This document shows, one piece after another, positions 16,810 through 26,420 of a stretch of 64,000 bases of DNA. Each line of letters opens with the position of its first letter. The stretch's first letter is position 1. Source of the stretch: a bacterium (GTDB lineage: Bacteria > Oederibacteriota > JAAXVQ01 > JAUVAV01); NCBI GenBank assembly GCA_021108215.1, contig JAIORK010000006.1:56395-120394 (forward strand), given 5' to 3'. A model generated the notes under the pieces. It was not told the origin of the DNA. It saw only the letters and a program-made list of their open reading frames with translations, and ran no database searches. The position numbers were made by a program, and so were the translations under genes.

Positions 16810-17253
16810 TTGCAACTCTTCATGGATGCGGATGCCTGCCCCCGGGTAATCAAAGAGATTGTCTATCGCGCTATTGCCCGAGTAAAGCTGCCGCTGATTA
16901 TGATTACCAACCAAACGATGTCCGTGCCCCAGTCACCCTTCATCACGCTGATCAATGTCGATGCCGGGGCTGACATGGCTGATGATAAAATTGTCGAATT
17001 GGTCCAACCGGGTGATTTGGTAATCACTGCGGATATCCCGCTGGCAGACCGCGTTGTTGACAAGGATGCATACGCGCTTGATCCCAGAGGAGCTTTCCAT
17101 ACCAAAGAAACCATCAAACAGCGTCTGGCAATACGCAATCTGATGGATCATTTAAGAAACAGCGGCATCCCAACCGGCGGTCCGGCAGGTTTCAATCCTA
17201 AAGACCGCAAAGCCTTTGCCGATCAACTGGATAAATTTATTGCCAAACAGTGA
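16810..17253 (+). CDS. DUF188 (YaiI/YqxD) family protein
   Basis: The 147-aa protein begins, from a TTG at 16810, QLFMDADACPRVIKEIVYRA, the hallmark of the YaiI/YqxD family with its conserved DADACP. Further family motifs are DMADDKIVELVQPGDLVITADIPLA and DPRGAFHTKETI. These proteins have a PIN-like nuclease fold but no established substrate. AAGGA ends 8 bases before the TTG, and the family's usual length of about 150 aa supports this start over an upstream one at 16693. Confidence 0.85.
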   Translation: MQLFMDADACPRVIKEIVYRAIARVKLPLIMITNQTMSVPQSPFITLINVDAGADMADDKIVELVQPGDLVITADIPLADRVVDKDAYALDPRGAFHTKETIKQRLAIRNLMDHLRNSGIPTGGPAGFNPKDRKAFADQLDKFIAKQ

Positions 17254-17469
17254 GTTTACAAACCCCGCGCGTAAAGCCGGCCATCATTGCGGCCAAACCC
17301 CTAAAACACCCTATTATTCTGTATCTTTTCCTATTGTACAGGCGTATGCTTGATGCATTGCAGTTTCGCCAATACCACCCTTGCCTACAACACTTCCCGC
17401 CAGTCACTTTCTCAATACTTCCCTTGAGGCGAAACAAGCCTGCAACTAAAAAAGTTTATTATATTGCCC

Positions 17470-17498
17470 TTGCATCGGATCATCGATATTTTTATTAA
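17470..17498 (+). promoter_or_regulatory. Possible promoter of the B12-binding radical SAM gene
   Basis: TTGCAT (17470-17475) and TATTAA (17493-17498) are 17 bases apart, about 35 bases upstream of the start codon. The rest of 17254-17469 shows no gene. Confidence 0.45.
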
Positions 17499-17532
17499 TA
17501 AATGGTCCCATCACTGCGCTCTCCGGGAGAAC

Positions 17533-19020
17533 ATGATGAATATACTATTGGTTTACCCCCAGCATCCGGAAACTTTTTGGAGTTTTAAATATGCACTAAA
17601 ATTCGTTGGCAAAAAATCCGCTTTCCCGCCATTAGGATTGCTCACCATCGCTGCGATGCTGCCGGAAGATTGGAATTTAAAGCTGGTTGACTTAAATGTC
17701 CAGAAATTACATGACCGGGATTTGCACTGGGCGGATTATGTTTTCATGAGTGCCATTTCCATTCAACATGATTCCGTTCTCAACATTATTAAACAGTGCC
17801 AAAAAGCCAAGGTTAAAATCGTGGCCGGTGGGCCGTTATTTACGACTGCGCACACTGATTTCCCGGGTATTGATCACTTCATATTAAACGAAGCGGAATT
17901 AACCTTACCGCAATTCATACAGGATATTCAGCGCGGCCAGACACAACACTTATATGCCTCAAATCAATTTTCACAACTGTGCCAAACGCCTATTCCCCGC
18001 TGGGATTTGATCAAACAAAGCAAGTATGCCACCATGAGTATCCAGTATTCACGCGGTTGTCCCTTCAACTGCGACTTTTGCGACATCACCAAGCTTTACG
18101 GGAAAAAAACCCGCGTAAAATCCCAAACGCAAATCATCGCTGAATTGGACCAAATCTACAGCACCCATTGGAAAGGCTCGGTCTTTTTTGTTGATGATAA
18201 TTTCATCGGGAACAAACAGGAACTCAAAAAAAACGTCCTCCCGGCAATTATCAAATGGATGAAACAACACCGTTATCCCTTCACTTTCTTTACGCAAGCT
18301 TCCATCAATTTAGCCGATGATGATGACCTCCTAAAACAGATGGTAACTGCCGGATTTGATATGGTTTTTATCGGCATTGAGTCACCCAATGAAGCGAGCC
18401 TGACCGAATGTTTGAAAAGCCAAAACACCAACCGTGATCTGCTTGATTCGATTAAAAAATGTCAGCAAGCCGGCTTACAGGTCCAGGGAGGATTTATTGT
18501 CGGTTTCGACAGTGATCCGCTCACTATTTTCAATCAGCACATTCGTTTCATTCAGCAAAGCGGCATTACCACTGCAATGGTGGGATTGCTCCACGCCATG
18601 AAAGGCACGCAATTATTTCAGCGTCTGGAAAATGAAAACCGTATTTTAAAGACATCGACCGGCGACAATACGGATTTCTCCGTCAACTTCATCCCCAAAA
18701 TGGATATGAAGGTTTTGGTTGACGGCTACAAAGAAATAATCAACCATATTTATTCTCCCGCCAATTATTACAAACGGGTTATTACTTTTCTGAAAAACTT
18801 CAATGTCCCGCAAGTCCACCCGCCCAAATTTAAATTTAAGTTAATGATTGCTTTTTTCCGTTCGGTCATACGCCTAGGAATTATCGGCCAAGAGCGCGTC
18901 CACTATTGGAAACTGGTATTCTGGTCATTGTTTAACCGCCCGGCTTCTTTCCCCTTGGCCATCAATCTGGCAATTACCGGGTTCCATTTTCGCAAGGTTT
19001 TTAAAAACATCAATGCATGA
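17533..19020 (+). CDS. B12-binding-domain radical SAM protein (DUF4070-type)
   Basis: The 495-aa protein has an N-terminal cobalamin-binding-like domain (NILLVYPQ at the start, VAGGPLFT near 97-104). The radical SAM core carries C176-PFN-C180-DF-C183 within YSRGCPFNCDFCDITKLYG, the signature of the subgroup that ends in DUF4070. Members modify lipids or small natural products; the substrate here is unknown. GGGAG lies just ahead of two adjacent ATGs (17533 and 17536) and either may be used. No associated biosynthetic genes lie nearby; the neighbour is a convergent trkH-like gene. Confidence 0.85.
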   Translation: MMNILLVYPQHPETFWSFKYALKFVGKKSAFPPLGLLTIAAMLPEDWNLKLVDLNVQKLHDRDLHWADYVFMSAISIQHDSVLNIIKQCQKAKVKIVAGGPLFTTAHTDFPGIDHFILNEAELTLPQFIQDIQRGQTQHLYASNQFSQLCQTPIPRWDLIKQSKYATMSIQYSRGCPFNCDFCDITKLYGKKTRVKSQTQIIAELDQIYSTHWKGSVFFVDDNFIGNKQELKKNVLPAIIKWMKQHRYPFTFFTQASINLADDDDLLKQMVTAGFDMVFIGIESPNEASLTECLKSQNTNRDLLDSIKKCQQAGLQVQGGFIVGFDSDPLTIFNQHIRFIQQSGITTAMVGLLHAMKGTQLFQRLENENRILKTSTGDNTDFSVNFIPKMDMKVLVDGYKEIINHIYSPANYYKRVITFLKNFNVPQVHPPKFKFKLMIAFFRSVIRLGIIGQERVHYWKLVFWSLFNRPASFPLAINLAITGFHFRKVFKNINA

Positions 19021-19046
19021 TACGGATGACATCACCGCAAGCCATC

Positions 19047-20417
19047 TTATCCGATGCTCACTTTCCCTTCCGGATATTTCATGTGCGAATTCCGCGTATA
19101 AAGCGCCGCCGCCAAACCAATGGTAATCGGGCCCAAACGGCCAAAAAACATCGCGGCAGTCACCAAAAGTTTTCCGGAAGTGGAAAACAAAGCCGACATA
19201 CTTAAATTGCCGCCATCACCCATGGATAAACCTACTGTTCCAAACGCTGATGTCATCTCGAATAATATTTTTCCCACATCCAGGTTTTCCATGATTTCCA
19301 ACAGCAAGGTGAAAACAACAAGAAAAACACTCATGATCAGAAAAATAATCAATGATTTATAAATGATATTTTGTGAAAGATGGCGGCGAAAAACAACAAT
19401 TTCATTTCGCCCCCTCAGCGTAGCCCAAATTGCCAGACACATGATGGCAAACGTAGTAGTCTTGATGCCCCCGCCGGTCCCGCCGGGTGAAGCGCCAATA
19501 AACATCAAGGGCGTCATAAAAAACTGTACACGCGGCGCCAAAGCACCGGTATCCTGAATATTAAAACCGGATGTCCGGCCCACTGCGGAAAGAAACAACG
19601 CTTGACCCCAATCCATATCCGCCGTGAAATAAAACACCAGTGCACCGATCACAACCAATGCAGACGTGGTAATCAAAACCAATCGGGCGTGCACTGATAA
19701 TTTTTTCCGTTCTTTTTTATGCCAATAGAGCAATTCATGAATCACCATATATCCCAATCCGCCGAGAATCGCCAGAAAAGAAATGGTGGCCACCACCAAG
19801 GTATGATTTCCCTGAGACATTAAATTGTCTGAAAAGAGACAGAACCCGGCATTATTAAATCCTGAAATGGCATGAAAAACACCCAGCACAATGGCCCGGC
19901 CGGGTGAATGATCGCCCCAATAGGTTGCTGTGATGATGATGGCGCCTATGAATTCGAGAGATAACGTCACCAAAACGGCATTGCGCACGAATTTCAGCAT
20001 GCCCTCGCCGGTATCGAGATTCAAGGCCTGCCGAATGGCAACCTTGTCACTCACACCAATGCGGCGGCCCAATAAAATGGCTGCCATGGATGCCATGATC
20101 ATATACCCCAACCCGCCCACCTGGATCAGCAGTAAAATAATCACCTGTCCAAACGGTGTAAACGCCATGGCCGTATCACGCACGATCAAGCCGGTCACAC
20201 AGACCGCCGAGGTCGCGGTAAAAAGGGCATCCACCAGGGATAGCGGTTGATCCGTCGGCACGGCCCACGGTATCAAGAGCAGCAATGTGCCGGTTGATAT
20301 AATAATAGCGAAAGCCGCCACCAAGCGAAGCGCCGGGGTAAGATTGGCAAGGGCGCCCTTGCGGGCATCCTTGCGCGATGTAAACAAATCGTTGATGGAT
20401 TCTTCGGTTGATTTCAT
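19047..20417 (-). CDS. TrkH/KtrB-type potassium channel subunit
   Basis: The ~456-aa membrane protein has four pore-loop repeats with filter-like motifs TSAVCVTGL, SGFNNAGF, GRTSGFN and SAFGTVGLS, plus GASPGGTGGGIKTTT as in KtrB/TrkH channels. It should move K+ across the inner membrane with a cytoplasmic RCK partner (KtrA/TrkA), which is not in this window. I place the start at the ATG ending at 20417, four bases after AGGGGA; in-frame ATGs up to 20486 are possible but have weaker sites. Confidence 0.88.
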   Translation of the reverse strand: MKSTEESINDLFTSRKDARKGALANLTPALRLVAAFAIIISTGTLLLLIPWAVPTDQPLSLVDALFTATSAVCVTGLIVRDTAMAFTPFGQVIILLLIQVGGLGYMIMASMAAILLGRRIGVSDKVAIRQALNLDTGEGMLKFVRNAVLVTLSLEFIGAIIITATYWGDHSPGRAIVLGVFHAISGFNNAGFCLFSDNLMSQGNHTLVVATISFLAILGGLGYMVIHELLYWHKKERKKLSVHARLVLITTSALVVIGALVFYFTADMDWGQALFLSAVGRTSGFNIQDTGALAPRVQFFMTPLMFIGASPGGTGGGIKTTTFAIMCLAIWATLRGRNEIVVFRRHLSQNIIYKSLIIFLIMSVFLVVFTLLLEIMENLDVGKILFEMTSAFGTVGLSMGDGGNLSMSALFSTSGKLLVTAAMFFGRLGPITIGLAAALYTRNSHMKYPEGKVSIG

Positions 20418-20640
20418 CAATTCCCCTAAAAAATTTTCAACCATTTTAGCATTTTGATTGGATTTGTCATGCATTTTCCTATGCATTCATCCCAGGCTTT
20501 TTCTTCTTTCACGCTTATTCCCGGAGCAGCTTTGAAAAACTCCGCTGTTCCGCCGGGCGAAAGCGCCTCACCCCTGCATGGTCACTTAAACGAATGCACT
20601 CATCTACCGATACTCTATTATCTCTATCAAGGAAAAAACT

Positions 20641-22029
20641 ATGTCCGAGCAAGCAGTCACACAAGCATGTCCTGTGCACGACACTCTATCTCCCCAGCCC
20701 CGGCCCACCGGAAATTTCTGCGCCGCCCCCTGGATCGAAGGGGTCCTCAAACAAAATGGTGACTTGCAAGCCTGCTGCCGCAATTTAAATGTGCTCGGCA
20801 ACTGGCAAAAAGACGGACTCCGGACTGCCTGGCACAGCAAAGCATTTCAGGCATTTAGAAATCAAATCGCAAGCGGTATTTTCCCGGACGACCAGTGCCA
20901 AAAATGTTTTTTAAACGGCACGGCCCGCAATCTGGCCAATGAATTGGCTGCGCCTTTCAACCGGAACCGGCAGGTATTATATCAATTCACAAAAGAAAGC
21001 CTGCCCCTGCTTGATGCCGCAGAATCGCTGCTCACCCTGACTGAAATTTCCCCGGCCAGTGCAAGCACCCTCAAAACATACATGCTTGTCTTGGAAACTT
21101 TCGAAAACAGTTGCTCCCTGCTTCATGACTATCCGGCGGAAGTAGAACAGGCTGTTCAAAAGCTCATGGTCATCGGCCGCATTATCGAAGCTTTTTTAAA
21201 CCATGACCCAACCCCGCCTGACATCGTGCCTTACCGGCAGGTCGGTTTGCAGGCCAAGTGCAATGCCCGGTGCATCCACTGCATGTTTTTACCCAACCGT
21301 GAAATCATCGAAGGTCCGGAACTGGCTCCCAAGCACATTGACGAGGCTTTTTACGGGAGCAACCAGATCATTGATTTTTTCATGCACGGCTCGGAGTTTC
21401 TCTGCTATTGTTCCTGGAAAAGTATTGCCAGGCATTTGAAAAACCATGGCGTTCCGCTGGGCATTTCAACCAATGGTATCGCTTTAACTCCCCCAAACAT
21501 CATGTTTTTAATTGACCATAAAATCATCCACGCCTTGAACATCAGCCTGGACGGCGCCACCAGGGAAACTGTTGAACGTATCCGCGTCAATGTGAAATTT
21601 GACCGCCTGATTCAACAAATCCGTTTTTTGCTGGATTACAGCAATGAGAAAAACTATTTCTTTGCCCTGATTTTTTCCTTTGTCCTGATGAAACAAAATT
21701 ATCACGAACTGCCCGGTATGATCCGGTTAATGGGAGAACTGCTGGACAAACGAAAATCACCGATTGCCTATGTTTCATGCCAATCATTAATCTTCTATCC
21801 CGATCCCCGGTATGAAGCCTTTACGGCCCAGGAACACCATACCTGCATCCCACTGGAAGCATTGCTTGCCATGTTCCATGACGCCCAAAAAGCGTCGCAT
21901 GAAACCGGGATCCAGACCAATGTATTTTCCTACCCAACCATCGACGCCTTCATTGAAGCCGGCTGCCCCATCCCCACCCTGGACAATAAAATCATCCTAT
22001 TGGAGAAACAGTGTGCGGTCGCAACTTAA
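20641..22029 (+). CDS. Radical SAM protein with an N-terminal SPASM-like motif
   Basis: The 462-aa protein has, at residues 27-89, the motif CAAPW...GDLQACC...CQKC that is usually found at the C-terminal end of SPASM/Twitch radical SAM enzymes. The radical SAM motif C207-NAR-C211-IH-C214 follows about 120 residues later, then ISTNG and LNISLDGAT, typical strands of the SAM barrel. The two modules are thus in the reverse of the usual order. SPASM enzymes modify peptides, proteins or sugars; no peptide gene is seen next door. AAGGA precedes the ATG. A perfect terminator follows the stop. Confidence 0.82.
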   Translation: MSEQAVTQACPVHDTLSPQPRPTGNFCAAPWIEGVLKQNGDLQACCRNLNVLGNWQKDGLRTAWHSKAFQAFRNQIASGIFPDDQCQKCFLNGTARNLANELAAPFNRNRQVLYQFTKESLPLLDAAESLLTLTEISPASASTLKTYMLVLETFENSCSLLHDYPAEVEQAVQKLMVIGRIIEAFLNHDPTPPDIVPYRQVGLQAKCNARCIHCMFLPNREIIEGPELAPKHIDEAFYGSNQIIDFFMHGSEFLCYCSWKSIARHLKNHGVPLGISTNGIALTPPNIMFLIDHKIIHALNISLDGATRETVERIRVNVKFDRLIQQIRFLLDYSNEKNYFFALIFSFVLMKQNYHELPGMIRLMGELLDKRKSPIAYVSCQSLIFYPDPRYEAFTAQEHHTCIPLEALLAMFHDAQKASHETGIQTNVFSYPTIDAFIEAGCPIPTLDNKIILLEKQCAVAT

Positions 22030-22030
22030 T

Positions 22031-22066
22031 AAAACGCTACAGGTGTAAGCCTGTAGCGTTTTATTA
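22031..22066 (+). terminator. Intrinsic terminator after the radical SAM gene
   Basis: A 13-bp perfect stem (AAAACGCTACAGG and its complement, 22031-22062) with a short TGTAAG loop ends in TTTT then ATT. The A/T ends let it work in both directions. Confidence 0.85.
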
Positions 22067-22210
22067 TCCCATCAGTTCTTCCACTGTTATGCGCAGCGCA
22101 ATCAGTTCAAACGGTTTGGCCATGCACCTGTCCACACCCGCAATCAGTGCCTCCTTCACCAACGCCTCATCCATCCGCGCCGAGAGCAAAATTATACGGG
22201 GGCATTTGAC
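22064..22210 (-). pseudogene. Response-regulator receiver domain remnant
   Basis: The minus strand encodes RIILLSARMDEALVKEAL, then AGVDRCMAKPFELIAL before a stop at 22064. This is the C-terminal half of a receiver domain, with the conserved Ser/Thr strand and KPF Lys. The phospho-acceptor Asp half is missing, and the left-over sequence begins beside a REP palindrome. It is a fragment, not a gene. Confidence 0.6.
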
Positions 22211-22224
22211 ATGATTATAATATC

Positions 22225-22252
22225 GTAGGGAGCGGTCGCGACCGTTCCCTAC
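22225..22252. repeat. REP palindrome upstream of the RAYT gene
   Basis: A 28-bp near-perfect palindrome, GTAGGGAGCGGTCG followed by CGACCGTTCCCTAC. Same family as those at 22616, 22879 and 27570. Confidence 0.85.
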
Positions 22253-22366
22253 AAATAATTATTTTTTCTTCAAAATGGTTTTTATCTCGCAATAATTCCA
22301 GAATTTCTTGGTCTAACAAACAAGACCCAATATTTCTAACAAATAAAAACAAACAGGATCATACCC

Positions 22367-22882
22367 ATGCGCCGTAACAGAAAATTAACCCGATTACCTG
22401 ATTATGATTATTCAAGAACCGGAATGTATTTTGTTACCATTTGTCCACATGATCATGCAGCATGGTTTGGTCAGAATCAAGATGGACAAATCATATTGAA
22501 TCAATGCGGAAAAATTGTTGAAGAACAATGGAAATGGCTGGCAAATCAGTATAATTATATCTCTTTAGATGAATACATCATCATGCCCGATCACTTTCAT
22601 GGAATCATTAACCTCGTAGGGAATGGTTATGTTGTAGGGAATGGTCGCGACCATTCCCTACAACATAACCATTCCCTACAACATAAAATCAAACCTTTGC
22701 CGGAATTAATTGGTGCATTTAAAACCACCAGTTCAAAATTAATTCACAAAACCGGATATGTTGATTTCAAATGGCAAAAATCATTTTATGATCATATCAT
22801 CCGCAATGAAATAGATTTAATCAGAATACGGAAATACATACACAACAATCCGATTATGAAAGAAATTGGTTTAACATTGTAG
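22367..22882 (+). CDS. REP-associated tyrosine transposase (RAYT, Y1 family)
   Basis: The 171-aa protein begins RLPDYDYSRTGMYFVTIC and carries the HUH-type metal motif DHFHG (His76, His78) and the C-terminal FYDHIIRNEIDLIRIRKYIHNNP with candidate catalytic Tyr (141 or 157). Such enzymes cut single-stranded DNA at REP hairpins. REP palindromes lie on both sides. Residues 84-105 are encoded by a REP palindrome inside the gene, and the stop TAG is supplied by the GTAGGG of the downstream REP. The protein otherwise looks intact. Confidence 0.88.
   Translation: MRRNRKLTRLPDYDYSRTGMYFVTICPHDHAAWFGQNQDGQIILNQCGKIVEEQWKWLANQYNYISLDEYIIMPDHFHGIINLVGNGYVVGNGRDHSLQHNHSLQHKIKPLPELIGAFKTTSSKLIHKTGYVDFKWQKSFYDHIIRNEIDLIRIRKYIHNNPIMKEIGLTL
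22616..22679. repeat. 64-bp perfect palindrome inside the RAYT coding sequence
   Basis: Two REP arms are nested: outer GTAGGGAATGGTTATGTT and inner GTAGGGAATGGTCG, each followed by its exact complement. All 32 base pairs match. It stays in frame, inserting VGNGYVVGNGRDHSLQHNHS between the HFHG and tyrosine motifs. Confidence 0.9.
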
Positions 22883-22924
22883 GGAACGGTCGCGACCGTT
22901 CCCTACGAAGCGACCGTTCCCTAC
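22879..22924. repeat. REP palindrome plus half unit after the RAYT gene
   Basis: A 28-bp perfect palindrome (GTAGGGAACGGTCG and complement, 22879-22906) is followed by a half copy GCGACCGTTCCCTAC. It overlaps the RAYT stop codon. Confidence 0.85.
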
Positions 22925-22930
22925 AAACCA

Positions 22931-25900
22931 TCAACACGCCTGTTGGTTCTTGGGAAAAACCGATTGCAGCCAATGTTTTACGTCCCGCGAAAAGCCGTAG
23001 AGACACGGAATCAAGACCAGGGTGATGACGGTACCAAAAATGAGTCCCCAGCCCATGACCAGCATCATTTCCGAAAGCATGGAATCGTAGCCCGCCCAGC
23101 CATAAGCGGTTGGAAACAACGCGGCAATGGTTGTCAACGTAGTTAAAAGGACTGCCTGGAGGCGTGTTTTGGCAATGGCGGCGATCTGTATACCGGACAT
23201 TTCCTTGTGTCCGCACTTATCATATTCCCGATCCAGTTTTGTCAGCATGACGATCGAATCATTAATCACCACGCCCATCATGCCCAAAGCACCGATCAGC
23301 GAGAAAAAACCATAAACACTCATGCCATGTCCGATCAGGCACCAAACGACCCCCACCACACCAAAGGGGATGGTAATCATAATCATAAACGGCTTATACG
23401 GCGAACTAAAAAGCAGGGCCAGCACCGCATAAATCAGTGCCAATGCTATCATGACCGCCTTGAGCATATCCTGCTGTGTCTTGCGCGAATCAAAAATCTC
23501 TCCGATAAAAGAAACTGCGGTCGTAGGGAATTTATTCTGCAAGTCAGGAAAGACCGTTTCTTCAAATTCCCTGGCAATTTCCAGCGGGGTTTTCTTGCTG
23601 CCCGGTTTCATGTCGCCATACACCACCAGGGTCCTGATATAATCCTGACGTTCAATGCTTGCCGGGGTTTCTTCCCGCCGAACCACAACGATATTTTTTA
23701 AAGGAACCAGATAATCGCTCCGGTTTTCTACGGGCACATCCAAAACATCTTCAATCCTTTTTTTTGATGCCTCAGGAATCGTGAGCCGAACATACAACTC
23801 CTCATTCTCCCCCTTCAATTCATACAGCAGCAATCCTTCCACGGACGCACGCAGGGTCGATTTGATATCCGAAGCACTGATGCCCAACCGCTTCATCTCT
23901 TCACGGTTGATCTCGATCTTGTATTCAGGATTGGTAATCGGCTTATCGATCTCGACATTGTCAAGCTCCGGATGCATTTTCATTTTTTGCGCCAGACTTC
24001 CGGCAAAAGCCGCACGGTTTTTATCGTTATTATCTTTTATCAAAATTTGAATAGGCGATTCAGAACCACCCCACCAACCCCTGGAAAATTTCAGCTTTTT
24101 AAATTCACGCCGCCGGGGCTCCAAGACCTTTTCCCATTCTTTGATCAATTGATTCAATGATTTTTTCCGCTCCCCGCGCGGAACAATCTGAATCCTGATT
24201 CTAAATTTATTTTCTTCCACCGCCCGGCCGCGGCGGCTCCGTGCGATTTCCGTCCTGAATCCGATCATTTCCTTACCAATATAGCGCGAAAGCATCTCTT
24301 CAACCGGCCGGACCAGCACGGCGGTTTGTTTGGCCACCATCCCGCGGGGTGCTTCCCCCATCAGGTTGATCTGATCCGACTCGGTGCGCGGAAACATTGT
24401 AAATTTCATAAATGTAGCCGCCGACCAAAAAGACCCGGCCAACAGGATCGCTGCCAATAAAAACACCCAATATTTCACCTTTAATAATTTTTCAAGAATA
24501 TTTCCGTATGCTGTCTCCCACACCAAAAACCAGTGCCGAACACGTTTCTCTGAAACAACCTTTCCCTTGGAAACGCTTCTCTGCACGGATTTAGGCGGCA
24601 ACGTATTTTTTTTCACTGGCTTGCGGGCTCCCCCCATCAACCAGGCCGGCATCCGAATACTCATATGACCGGGGAGTATCAACACCGATTCAAATAAAGA
24701 TGCTCCCAACATCAAAAAAATCACCGGCGGCAAAAAACTGATCATCACACCATGCCAGCCGCCGAGATTCATGTACAAAGGCGTAAAGGACAGACCGGTC
24801 GTTATAATGGCTGCGGTAATGGGGAGCAACACATACGATGTTCCTTTGATGGCTGCTTCTTCAAAACCCATCCCCTCGGACCTGTATCGCGAAATATTTT
24901 CCGCCACGATAATGGCGTCATCCACAATCATCCCCATGACAATGATGATGGCACCCAGCGTGATATTGTTAATCGTATACCCAAACATATTGATACCGAC
25001 CACGGTGAAGGCAAAGGTGAATGGAATTCCCATGGCAACCCAAAAAGCAGTATGGAAATTGAGAAAAACCAGCAGTACCACCAGCACCAACCCAAGACCA
25101 ATTGTCCCGTTGTAGAGAATAATGTTTAAACGATTCCTGAGTTCCCGCGACTCATCATCCAACAAGGCAATTTCATATTCCGTTCCCTTCAGCGTATTCT
25201 CATTAAATTTTTTCACCAATGCCTTCACCGCATCGACCGATTCTAAAATATCCGAGTCGGCGGTTTTGACTGCGTTTAAAAAAACACCTTCACGCCCATT
25301 TACTTTTTGAATAAGTTTGGTCTTCTTAAAATTTTCCGTCACCTGTCCAATATCCTTCACACGCACTTTTTGACTGTCAAAACCACTCCGGATAATCACG
25401 TTTTCCAATTCCTGAACAGTGTCCAATTCCGAATCCAGAGTCACTTTGGATTCCAGCAGGTCTTCTAAGTCTCCGGCCGGTTGGCGGGAATTTTGCGCCC
25501 TAATTTCATTGGCAATCATATTGAGCGGAACGTGAAATTTTTTCAGTTTCACCGGGTCCGCTTCGATTCGGATTTCCGGTTGACGATAGGCTCCGCGCCT
25601 GACCTCGCTGATGTAAACCAGGTTGAGAAGCTGGTTTTCCAATGCCAACACATACGTATGGAGTTCCACCCTTTTCTCTTTGGTCAACAAATTTTCATTT
25701 TTATTAAAAACACCGATATCAATAATCGCTTTTTTGGATGACTTGTATTCCCGAACATTGGGATCATCCGTCACCTCATCCGGCAATTTGGCGTCATAAA
25801 CCGCAGCTTTAATCTCATTGACGATTTCATCCCGATCCGGACGCTTAAGCTCCAGTTCGACACTTACGCTGGATGAACCCGCACCTGAATTACTGGTCAC

Positions 25901-26152
25901 CTGGTAAATGCCGTCAATTCCTCTTAGCTTGTCCTCAATTTCTTTGGTGACAAAATACTCTACTTGTTCAGCCGAAGCACCGGGATACGATGCAGAAATA
26001 CTCACTCGGTCCCGGGTGATATTGGGTAGCTCCTCTTTATTGGTAGTAAACCAAAAATACATCCCGGCAACCATAATTCCCAGAAACATTAAATTGGCGA
26101 GCATATGCCGCTTGGCAAAAAATTCTATAAATTTATCCCACATACTTATCAC
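22931..26152 (-). CDS. RND efflux pump permease (AcrB-like)
   Basis: The 1073-aa protein has the RND layout: TM1 near residue 20-36, a large periplasmic loop, a TM block with GMIVDDAIIVAEN (the paired Asp of the proton relay), a second loop and a final TM block with GVVINDSIVMLTK. It should be the inner-membrane part of a tripartite exporter. A GTG start with AAGGA 4-5 bases upstream is likely; an ATG three codons later is the alternative. No periplasmic adaptor gene is found in the window; the closest outer-membrane partner is the TolC-like gene at 31110. Substrate unknown. Confidence 0.88.
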   Translation of the reverse strand: MISMWDKFIEFFAKRHMLANLMFLGIMVAGMYFWFTTNKEELPNITRDRVSISASYPGASAEQVEYFVTKEIEDKLRGIDGIYQVTSNSGAGSSSVSVELELKRPDRDEIVNEIKAAVYDAKLPDEVTDDPNVREYKSSKKAIIDIGVFNKNENLLTKEKRVELHTYVLALENQLLNLVYISEVRRGAYRQPEIRIEADPVKLKKFHVPLNMIANEIRAQNSRQPAGDLEDLLESKVTLDSELDTVQELENVIIRSGFDSQKVRVKDIGQVTENFKKTKLIQKVNGREGVFLNAVKTADSDILESVDAVKALVKKFNENTLKGTEYEIALLDDESRELRNRLNIILYNGTIGLGLVLVVLLVFLNFHTAFWVAMGIPFTFAFTVVGINMFGYTINNITLGAIIIVMGMIVDDAIIVAENISRYRSEGMGFEEAAIKGTSYVLLPITAAIITTGLSFTPLYMNLGGWHGVMISFLPPVIFLMLGASLFESVLILPGHMSIRMPAWLMGGARKPVKKNTLPPKSVQRSVSKGKVVSEKRVRHWFLVWETAYGNILEKLLKVKYWVFLLAAILLAGSFWSAATFMKFTMFPRTESDQINLMGEAPRGMVAKQTAVLVRPVEEMLSRYIGKEMIGFRTEIARSRRGRAVEENKFRIRIQIVPRGERKKSLNQLIKEWEKVLEPRRREFKKLKFSRGWWGGSESPIQILIKDNNDKNRAAFAGSLAQKMKMHPELDNVEIDKPITNPEYKIEINREEMKRLGISASDIKSTLRASVEGLLLYELKGENEELYVRLTIPEASKKRIEDVLDVPVENRSDYLVPLKNIVVVRREETPASIERQDYIRTLVVYGDMKPGSKKTPLEIAREFEETVFPDLQNKFPTTAVSFIGEIFDSRKTQQDMLKAVMIALALIYAVLALLFSSPYKPFMIMITIPFGVVGVVWCLIGHGMSVYGFFSLIGALGMMGVVINDSIVMLTKLDREYDKCGHKEMSGIQIAAIAKTRLQAVLLTTLTTIAALFPTAYGWAGYDSMLSEMMLVMGWGLIFGTVITLVLIPCLYGFSRDVKHWLQSVFPKNQQAC

Positions 26153-26357
26153 TATTTCCTTTCAAACCGTTTGGATGAATTATCGCACCGCAATAAAAAA
26201 CATTTTATCTGTATTTCTTCCTTTCATCAATTCAATTTTCCGCCACCATCACGGATTTGTTCGAAAATCAGATGACTGAATATCAATCCTGCTTTACAAT
26301 GCTTTCCTGCTCCCGCCAAAAACAAAAAAGAACGTATATTTATCCGCTTATTTCGCC

Positions 26358-26385
26358 TTGTCTAATCCTAATAGTCTGTTAATAT
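26358..26385 (+). promoter_or_regulatory. Possible promoter of the ABC ATPase gene
   Basis: TTGTCT (26358-26363) and TAATAT (26380-26385) are 16 bases apart, 35 bases before the ATG. Confidence 0.4.
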
Positions 26386-26420
26386 ATTCCAAAGAATTTC
26401 CGACGCAGGAGGTCGTGAGC

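Noticed and set aside
24752..25129. Plus-strand frames opposite the RND gene at 22931
   Set aside because: They are shadows of the conserved permease frame.
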